The notes below the pieces were generated by a model that ran no database searches, had not been told where the DNA came from, and saw only the letters and a program-made list of their open reading frames with translations. From NCBI GenBank assembly GCA_030674155.1, contig CM060342.1:16489938-16529937 (forward strand): a stretch of 40,000 nt of DNA, in the 5' to 3' direction. Positions 1 to 9,146 of the stretch are shown here, in pieces (the stretch's first letter is position 1; every line of letters begins with the position of its first letter). The translations under genes and the position numbers were made by a program. The stretch is from Stramonita haemastoma (lineage: Eukaryota; Mollusca; Gastropoda; Neogastropoda; Muricidae).

Positions 1-517
1 TATAGAAAAGGTAAACTGATTACTATGCTGTAAAAATGCACAAAAATCCAGTGCAGCCAAGACGATGCTATACCACATCACGACCACAGCACCAAAACAC
101 TCAACTACCACCACATCCATTATTACTACATGACCACCACATTCATGCCAACAACTGCAACATCCCTACCATATGACCTCATTGCTGCACGTTCAAAAAA
201 ATGAATTATTGACGCCAATGTCTGACCATAACAGGGAGAAGCAGACAAAGGCGTAGAGAGAGCCAATTCGGAAACGGGTCTAACAGCGCCTGACGTCACT
301 CAAGTCTCTCCCCCTGATGGTAAGTCACCTGAGATATAGACAATGGAGCCCCTTGTGATGACAAATACAGTTTTATGTCAAAGAATCTTCAGCAACAAGA
401 GAGTTGCTCATAGTCAAATTCTGTAGTAAAAAGCCCTTGTCGCAGAGTACTAGCAAATACACTTGCAAGAGCTGGGGAAAATAGAAATAAATGATGATGC
501 TGCCCTTGTGGTGGTCA

Positions 518-520
<3 letters not shown>

Positions 521-576
<56 letters not shown>
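521..576. repeat. (CT)n microsatellite
   Basis: An uninterrupted CT dinucleotide run of about 56 bases. The long Arg-Glu or Ser-Leu reading frames across it are artefacts. Confidence 0.95.
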
Positions 577-578
<2 letters not shown>

Positions 579-1007
579 AGGAGGGCTGTCTGAATTTTGT
601 GCAGAGGAATCTGCTGCGACTTAAAGCGGTATACAAACGTACCGAGGAAAACACAGATTCTGTAATTGATAAATTGCTCAGTTTTCCCCCACCCCACCGC
701 CCCATTCCTAACTGACTTCTCCCCTAATTCCTTGAGGAGTCATTCGAGCACTGCTTGAATTTTTCATGTTGTTTAATATGGGGTAAGTTGAACCTGGCAG
801 AGCCCATCACTCTCCAGGTAGCATTATGCATGGTGGGTGCGCATGTGTCATCCATCCCAACGACCATATCTGGCCTTACTCTTGTATGAATGGCGGATGG
901 GGTTTTGTCATGTGCGCAAGGTGGTCTGCAGGTGTTTTCATAGCAGTTCTGCATGTGAAGTCTTGTCTGATTTACACAACGGGAACTAAGCACAGCAGTC
1001 AGTTTCC

Positions 1008-1345
1008 CCTACTTTCAGCTCCTCTTAGCGGCTAATTAATTCATCCCATCCCAGCCCAGATGAGGCCAGCTGGTGCTAATTATAGCAGGAACTGACCACA
1101 CTTGGACTAGGTATAAGGAAGGGACGTGCTAAATTTAGCACTCTGGACTGAGTGATGTTGGATTTGTGCACTGTGTAAGGCTGTGGCAGGTCTGCATTTT
1201 TATAGCTGACCTGGGAGATCCGAAAACTCCCCACTTTGAATTCACCAGACACCTCTTCCGAGATTTCAAACCCCCCACGACTTCATGGACCCATAGGACT
1301 GAAGTCAGACAGTCTTAACCACTCAACTACAGCCTCTGGCAGATG
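1008..1345 (-). mobile_element. tRNA-headed SINE remnant next to a second dispersed repeat
   Basis: On the minus strand, 1345 down to about 1180 begins with a tRNA-like head (GTAGTTGAGTGGTTAAGAC, then GGTTTGAAATC as B-box). It then matches 35600-35840, including CTCCCAGGTC and AAAAATGCAGACCTGC. The adjoining 1008-1180 part matches 38198-38372 (CTAATTATAGCAG, ACTGACCACAC, GACTGAGTGATGTTGGA). It is an old, nested pair. Confidence 0.65.
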
Positions 1346-1434
1346 TGTTTGCAGTTTCTTCAAGCTTCCTACAATACTAACTTGTCTTATACATCCCACG
1401 TCTTGTCAGTGAAGACACATAGCTGACAAAATAG

Positions 1435-1590
1435 CGTGCGTGCGTGTGTGTGCGTGTGCATGTACATTTGAATTTGTTGAAACTGTAAATTGTTATTGAT
1501 TGCTTGTGTGTTGTATAGGTCGAATGAAAGCGCTTTGATTTGTTTTTACAAGATATGGCGCTATACAAATTCCATGTATTATTATTATTA
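1435..1590 (+). repeat. Dispersed repeat with GCGCTATAnAAAT...ATT tail, copy 1
   Basis: It shares most of its length with 9160-9290, including TTGATTGCTTGTGTGTTGTA and the 3' tail AGCGCTTTGA...GCGCTATACAAATTCCATG ending in ATT repeats. This tail style is common at the 3' ends of animal SINEs. The copy ends about 35 bases before a ULK splice acceptor. Confidence 0.7.
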
Positions 1591-1624
1591 TGATAAATTG
1601 TTGGGTTTGTTTGTTTCTTTACAG

Positions 1625-1761
1625 TTCAGTTTTCAATCGGCACACACCCCCCAACACGGGTGTGTGGAAGCGAACCAGCAGTTTTGGCAGTTGTCCATCG
1701 TCACGAGCAGACGCTGCCTCCCAGAACTCCCCTTCGTCTGGATCCCCTATCAGGAGATCTG
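1625..1761 (+). CDS. ULK1/2 homolog: ULK exon 1 of window (linker)
   Basis: A TTTCTTTACAG acceptor precedes the exon and G|GTGAGT closes it. The exon enters with one base of a split codon and leaves in phase 1. It encodes a Ser-rich linker including WKRTSSFGSCPSS and SPSSGSPIRRS, which fits the poorly conserved phospho-regulated linker of ULK kinases. The call depends on phase continuity with exon 2, because sequence conservation in this part is weak. Confidence 0.65.
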
Positions 1762-1799
1762 GTGAGTGTCTGGTGTGTGTGTGTGTGTGTGTGTGTGTG

Positions 1800-1838
<39 letters not shown>

Positions 1839-3239
1839 TGAGTGTGTGTGTGTGTGTGGTGTGTGTATTTGTGTGTGTGATGAGTGTGTTTGTATGTGTG
1901 TTTCAAATTCCTTTGTCTTTTCACAAATTGTGATATTAGACAGGAATGAGAGAGACAGAGAGACAGACAGGGGGAAGGATGTGTGAATGTCAGGGGAGGA
2001 GGGTGTAGCTGGTAATGTACGGAAGATGGAATTTCAGGGGATCAGTAGGGCCTACAAGTGGATTGATGAAAAACCTTAACGTTACTTACCTACTAAACTA
2101 CAACAAACAAAAAGGAAAATGCAGGTCTAACAATCCCCTTCTTGTGATTGTGTGTGAGTGTGCACTACACTACACTACACTACACCCCACACCACCACAC
2201 CCCACCCCACCCCACCCCTACACCACACCCACCCCAACACCCAACCCCAACCCTACAACCCCCCCCCCCACACACACACACACTAACCCCACTCTCTCCC
2301 ACTCTCTTCACCTTTTCCAGCCAGCAGCTCTCCAGCCACCTGCGGAGCCCCTCTCCACCCCAACGGCAGTGGGTGTTCCTCCCCCTCCCCCCTCACCGTC
2401 GTCCCTGGCTCCCCCCCCTCCTCCCACGCCTGTCACTGCCCCTCGGTGCCGACAGTGACGGCAGCGACAGTGACAGCGACAGGGACAGGGGAGCGGTGCA
2501 AACTGCAGGATACCAGGTGTCACCGCTATTCCTCCAGCCTGGAAACGGCCGGTAGTGGTATGTCTTCTGCTGCTGCTGCCTCTGCCCAGATGAGGAGAGA
2601 AGGTAATGTGGGTGGTGGTTGTGTGTGTGTGTGTGAGGGGGGTGCTGGGGGGGGATGGGGTTTGTGTATGTTTGTTGTGGGGGGGGGTTGTTTGTGTATG
2701 GGGAGGGGGGGTTGTGTGTGTGTGGGAGGGGGTTGTTGGGGGAGGGGAGATGGGGTTTGTGTGTGTTTGTTGTGGGGGGGAGGGTGTTGTGTGTGTGTGG
2801 GGGGGGTGTTTGTGTGTTGTGGGTGTATGTGTTGTGTGTGTGTGTGGGGAGGGTGTTGTGTGCAATTATTGTGTGTGTGTTTGTGTGTGTGTGAATGTGT
2901 GTGTGTGGGTGTGTGTGTTGTGTGTGTGTGAGTGTGTGTGTGTTATGTGTGTGGTGAGGGTGTTTGTGTGTGTGTGTTTGAGAGGTTTGCTTGTGTGCAA
3001 AGGGGGTGGGGTGGAGAGGGGGTAGAGGAAGAGGGGATGTGAGAATGTGTGTGTTATTTTATTTATTCTTTTATATCGAGGATAACAGAATAAGCAATCA
3101 TGTGCTTTTTTTTCATCCGGTCTCAGTGTGTATGCAGTTTTGTAAATATTGTCATCTGTTCCCACCAGCACAAGATCGCCTACTCTTACGAAAAGCGGAA
3201 CAGGATTTAATGTGTGCGCAAGTTGAGAGAGAGAGATAA

Positions 3240-3271
<32 letters not shown>

Positions 3272-5443
3272 ATGCATCAATGTATGTGTGTTTGATAATA
3301 CAAACATAATTTTCTCCTATTCTCCATAAAACCGGACAAAATTCTAAAATAATTAATTTTCAATAACTTACATAGTCAACCCATCCCCCCCCAAAAAAAA
3401 CCCTAAACCCAAAACCCCCCTGAAATACTCAACAATGCCATGACCCTGCTTTGTTGTGGGGGGCAGCAGCAGGATTGGAACCCTGTCACCGCTGTGGCAC
3501 AGAGCCTGACCTGCGATCCCAGCCCTTCCATTCCCAACACATTCTCCGTGCGGCCTACGCCAACCATCACCAAGCTGCCGGTGAGTTCTGCGTTCTGATA
3601 AAAAGTATTTGTGACACTCCACCACGAAATGAGTCGCTTTGCACCAGACCCACTTTTCCACCAGGAGTCATTTTAAGCTGGGGGGGGAGGTCAGTTTTGT
3701 TGATTTTGATCGATTATAAAACTACAGCCATTTTTCTACCTTGTGCTGAAGTATCAAGGTATGGTTTTTGTTTCCTTTTGGTTTAAAAATGCATTTTAAA
3801 GCATACAAGCCCTCATTCTGACCACCTATTACGATGCAAAACTTGTCAATTTCTCATTTTGTTGCTTCATGCAGTCTGTCATTTCAATTTGTAATTACTT
3901 TTCATAAGATTGTCTGATTTTTAATGTGGTGGGTTTTTTTTGGTTTTTTTTTTATTGAATAGTTTGGTTTTTTAAAATTTTTATTGCAGATTAATATGTT
4001 AACTTAAAAATTGACCTTGGGTGCAATGCAACTCATTTTGTGGTGGAGCATCACATTTTTTATGTCTTATGTTTTGTATGAAAGGATCAAAGTAAAGAAA
4101 AGGAAAAGAAGGATATAGAACAAACGTAACTATTCTACCTATGTTTGATCTTATTCAGTGCATACACTTTTCTGTATCAAAAGAAAAATGTGTGTGTGTA
4201 ATGAAGCAAATAAAAGAGAGAACATAAATTATGAATTAAACAAAATTTTAAACAACATATTCACCTTGCCTGATGAAAATCCGTCAGGCTTGGGAGCGCT
4301 GTTGACCTATGGGGGAAGTCGAGAGCGGCTGCTGTCTCAGAGCGGGGACAAGGGTCGAGGGTCATCGCCATCGTCCATGGACCAGGATCGGATCCTGTCA
4401 TCCTCGCCGCAACACAACCAGAAGGACATGCCTCCGTACCTCATGATGAAGTTCAATGCCTCCACGCCCAAGCTGGACAGCCTGCCCTTCATTCCTCCAG
4501 AGCTATCGGAGGACACTCTGATGGACGTAAGTTGAGGAGTGGATTGGTGGGTATGGGGGCTGGTTTGGACTTTGACTTTGACTTGACTTGACTTGACTGA
4601 CCAGTTGACAGGCTGGGGTGGGGTTTTGTTGTTGGTTTTTTTTCCTGACAGGCTGGGTTATTTTGACTTGGCTTGGTTTGGTCTTAAGTGACCAGAAGTT
4701 CATTTTTGTTCCATTCTGTTGTGTTTCATTTATTCTTTCTTTTTTTTTTCCATGCCTTGTTGTTCACTGTAGTTTTATGCCATACCTTTTCTGTTTCTTA
4801 TGTTTTCTGTGCCGTTGCATTCTGTTCCTTGGCATTTCATTCTGTTTCCTGCCATGCCATTTCTTTCCATTCCATACTGCGCTGCTCCTTTCTATTTCAT
4901 GCCATTCTTTCTTTCTTTCCATTAATTATGGGCCATTCTGTTCTTTTCACTTACACTGCTTTCCATGGATTCCACTGTTCCTTTCTATGCCTTGCCATGT
5001 CACTCTGTTCCTTTCCACTCTGTTCCATTCTTTTCCAGGGAAAGTGTCTATGCTGGATTCAGATCAGTCTTTTTCAGATAACCAAACTTATTCCATTCTA
5101 TGCTTGATGGTTTCTCAGGACGACCACAACCAGACGATGGCCAAGCTGAGCTTCATCCTGGACGTGGTGGAGTGTGTGGTGGACCTGGCTCGCTCCAAAG
5201 GCGCCCCCTGCAACCCCATGGCCACCTCGGTGTCCACACGCCTGGAGGACACACTGCAGCCTGTGCAGATCACCCGCTTCACTGAGTCACAGAGGTGGGG
5301 GGGGTGTGTGTGTGTGGGGGGGAGGTAGAGAGAGAGTGTGGGGGGGGGGGGGGGGAGGTGTGTGTGTGTGGGGGGGGGGGGGGGGGGGTAGAGAGAGAGG
5401 GGCTGTAGAGAGAGAGTGCTTGAGAGAAAGAAGAGAGAGAGAG

Positions 5444-5489
<46 letters not shown>

Positions 5490-7266
5490 TCTGCTTTAAA
5501 CTGTATATAGTTGCGCACTTTTAATACAAGTTTTATAATGTGACACGGTGACAACCCTGATATGGCCTGTGCGGTTTGGGGGGCTCTAAGCTACATCATT
5601 GGATTGGATTGGATTGGCATGCATGCGTGTGTGTGCTGAGAGAGAGAGAAGGAGAGAGAGAGAGAATTTCATAGAACTGAACTAGTTCTATATTTGAGGG
5701 CCATGCAGATGATAATGTAATGATCATGACAATGGTGATATTGATTATGATGATAATGACCATAATATATATGGTACTCAAACAGCCTGTGCAGATGACT
5801 GGTGATGATAATGACTATGATCATGATGACGATGACCATGACAGTTACCATAATGACAATGATGATGACAATGATGATGACGATGATGATGTGTGCAGGG
5901 TGCTGGAACAGCTGGTGTTGTACCTGAGGGCCATGCAGATGATGGGTCAGAGCATCAGTCTGGCAGAACAGGAGCTGAAGGAGGACAGGCTGCAGTATGT
6001 TACCTCCCTCAGAAATGGTACGTACACACACCTCCACAGTCAGCTGTTAGTTATCAAGACATGGGGGGTCAAAACAGATGAAATTTTGTTTACAAGCCCA
6101 TGTTAAAAGTTATGCCTTTGTGGTCATAGGGGAGCGAGGCGTCAGAGACCTCAGCTTCTCTAAGGGCCAGCATATTGAGGGCGGCGCCCATCTCCTCTCC
6201 CTCACAGCTTTACTTTCCCTGACCCAAAAGAGGGCAGGTGCCCATTGACAGCTAGGTGAACTGGAGGACTGTATTGAAGCTAAGGCACGCAAAAGGACTC
6301 CCATCCACTTGGTAACCACGCTCGATGCTGCTTAACCTTAGCTTGGGGAAAGCGAGTGCTCTGACCACTGAGCTATCCTGTCCCCTTCTACTGTCTTCTA
6401 CTTTGAGTGCTGACTCCACTCTCCCCAAAAGTCTTTCGGATGAGACTGTAAACTGAGGCCCCGTGAGCAAACGTACGCAGAACATCTTGCGCATGCGTTA
6501 AATCCTGTTCTGCTTTTCATCAGTGTAGGCCCTTGTGTGCTGGTGGGAACAGATGACAAGATCTACAAAACTGCATACACACAGGGACTGGATATAAAAA
6601 AAAAAGCACATGAGTGCATATTCCATTATCCTCAATATAAAAAAAATATATATATATATAAATAAAAATACTTCTGATTCTTCTATTGTCAATAAATCAT
6701 GTGTATATTGATTCACTCATTTACTTTCAGGAAACAAACAAAACAAAAAAATAATGGGTAGGCACTGCTGCACTTGTGGCGATGCGCTCTCCCCAAGGAC
6801 AGCAGCCCAAATTTCACGTAGAGAAATCTGCTGTGACATTAAGTGGTATACAATAAAACAAAATAAAATGAAATAAAATGTGCTGTGCAGTACTGCAGCA
6901 GCAGAACGAGCTGTACCTGCACTGTGTGGAGGAGTGTCGCAAGCTGTACCAGCAGCTGGGGTCGCTGTGCAAGACGCCCCTCACCTCACAACTCGTCATC
7001 AACACCGCCGATAAACTCATCTACAACTACGCTGTGGAACAGGTAATGCACAGAGAGAGAGAGAGTGTGTGTGTGAGTGATAGAGGGAGAAAAATAAGTG
7101 TTTGTGTGTGTCAGTGTGTGAAAAAGATAGTGTATTTATGTGTAAGAGAGTGTGTGTGTATATGTGTGGGAGAAAGAGAAACAAGAGGAGAAAGGTGTAG
7201 AATCGGTCTATAGAGTCTATGCATATGTGTACATACACATGTGTACATATGTGTGTATATGTATGT

Positions 7267-7321
<55 letters not shown>

Positions 7322-9111
7322 ATGTGTTGTTATTTTTGTAAATACTGCAGTTGTATTATAACCCACTTTTTAACAAACTGTTTCACCATATTTGATAACA
7401 TTGCTGTTATATCTATTCCTCATTCATTCATTCACTCATGGTTTCATCCATTCATTCATTCCTTCATTTCTGTTTCTTTCACAGTGCCAGGCAGCTGCTC
7501 TGGATGAGGTGGCAGGGAATACAAAAGAGGTGAGGTGGTTTTTTTCCCCCCTCATAATTAAAAAAAAAATTATTGCATAACATTTTAAAATAGAACAATG
7601 TTTTAAATGTAGGCCATGGCACTTAACCTCTTTACTGCGCTGTTGCCAGCAATGTTTAGTCGACGATCGCTGTTCGTCATGATTCAACGCTCTCTCTGTT
7701 TCGTCCAGCATGTGCCTGAGCAAAAAATGATAGCAGCGAAAGGGTTAACTTTCATCAATAACTGACCTACCTAGCTTTTGGCCTGAGCTACATTAACATA
7801 CCATGAGGGGGGATGAGGTAGCCAGGTGGTTAGAGCATTGAACATAGCGCTCACATCCCACCCTGACAACCCGGGTTCAAGCCTCTACCAAGATGCCCGG
7901 TCAGTGGGAGGGGGGGGGGATCTCCACCCTGGAGTTAACATCAGTGCAAAAAAAAAAATATATTAACAATTTTTTTTTTTTTTTTTAAATAAATAAAATA
8001 AAATGAAAAAATATAATATTAAAAAACCCATCAGTGCCAATCTACTCCTCCGAAAGTTCAGATAAGATTACAAATCGGGCTCCTGTGTGTAAACACATGA
8101 AGAACATCTTGCACATACATTAAAAACCTGTTTTGCCTTTCAGAAAAATATAAACGATTTTTACTGGTGGGAATGGATGACAGAATTTACAAAACTGCAT
8201 GCACACAGGGACTAGATGTAAAAAAAAAAAAAAAAAAAAAGTACAAGAGAGATTACCCCATTATCCTGGCAATAAAAGAATAAATTAAATATAATTAAAA
8301 AAAAAAATTTTTAAGATATATTTTTGTATGTAAAGCTCAGTATCTACATTTGTGGTATGTGATGGCGTCATATGAAAAAAGTGCAGATGCCAAACACAGA
8401 ACCATAAAACCAAAACAAACCAAAAAATTCATGCTTGTGATGGTTGTATGTTACAGTGTTTCCAGCGCTACACGACAGCTCAGGTTCTGTTGCACAGCTT
8501 GGCTCAGCTAGCTCGCAACGACCATGACAAACTCCTCCTAGAAAAATGTAAGTTGTCCTGTGCTTCCTCATACTGTTTGTTTTTGTTTCATATAGATAAA
8601 GTCAGTTTGCTATTGGTGATATCAAACATACACAAGAACTGAAATTAAATAAGATAATTAAAACAGCTAAATGCAAAATGAAACCTACAAATGAACATTT
8701 ATATCAAGACCTAGGAAAACCTTAGAAATATCAACAATTTCTGGACTACAAGTGAGTATACTAGGAGATTCCCTTTTCAGATCCATAATGCCAAATTTGT
8801 TATATAATGATTTCAAGTTTGGTAAATCAAAAAAGAATATGTTCACCAGAAAATGACAAGAATAACCACATACCACTATTTGGGAGTACTTGGTTTTCAA
8901 AGAGTTTAACTGCAATTCCTATGATATGCAATACATACAAACATGTGCATGGGCATGAACAAACATTCATGCACACATTCATGCACTCTCTCCTTCCTGC
9001 ACAAACATGCTCCCCATTACACACACACAGACAGAAGAAAGGGAAGAACACATTACTTCTAACACTACTTTATAAGTGTGTGTGTGCGCGCACGCGTGCA
9101 TGCTTGCGTGC

Positions 9112-9146
<35 letters not shown>

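Larger units (their letters stand above)
1..1624. other. Non-coding DNA upstream of the first visible ULK exon
   Basis: I see no exon here. The segment is probably an intron of the autophagy kinase gene, because the first visible exon at 1625 begins in mid-codon after a splice acceptor. It holds a (CT)n run at 521-576, a short SINE-tail fragment at about 578-645, a repeat shared with 38.2 kb at about 1008-1180, a minus-strand tRNA-headed SINE at about 1180-1345, and another dispersed repeat at 1435-1590. The first 500 bases show nothing recognisable. Confidence 0.6.

Noticed and set aside
2015..2900. Pro/His/Thr-rich and Cys/Val-rich frames
   Set aside because: They are translations of CCCCA, CA and GT simple repeats; only the 2321-2602 exon frame is supported.
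4618..5118. Long hydrophobic frame running into ULK exon 5
   Set aside because: It crosses a T-rich degenerate repeat and a clear splice acceptor; only the part after 5118 is conserved.
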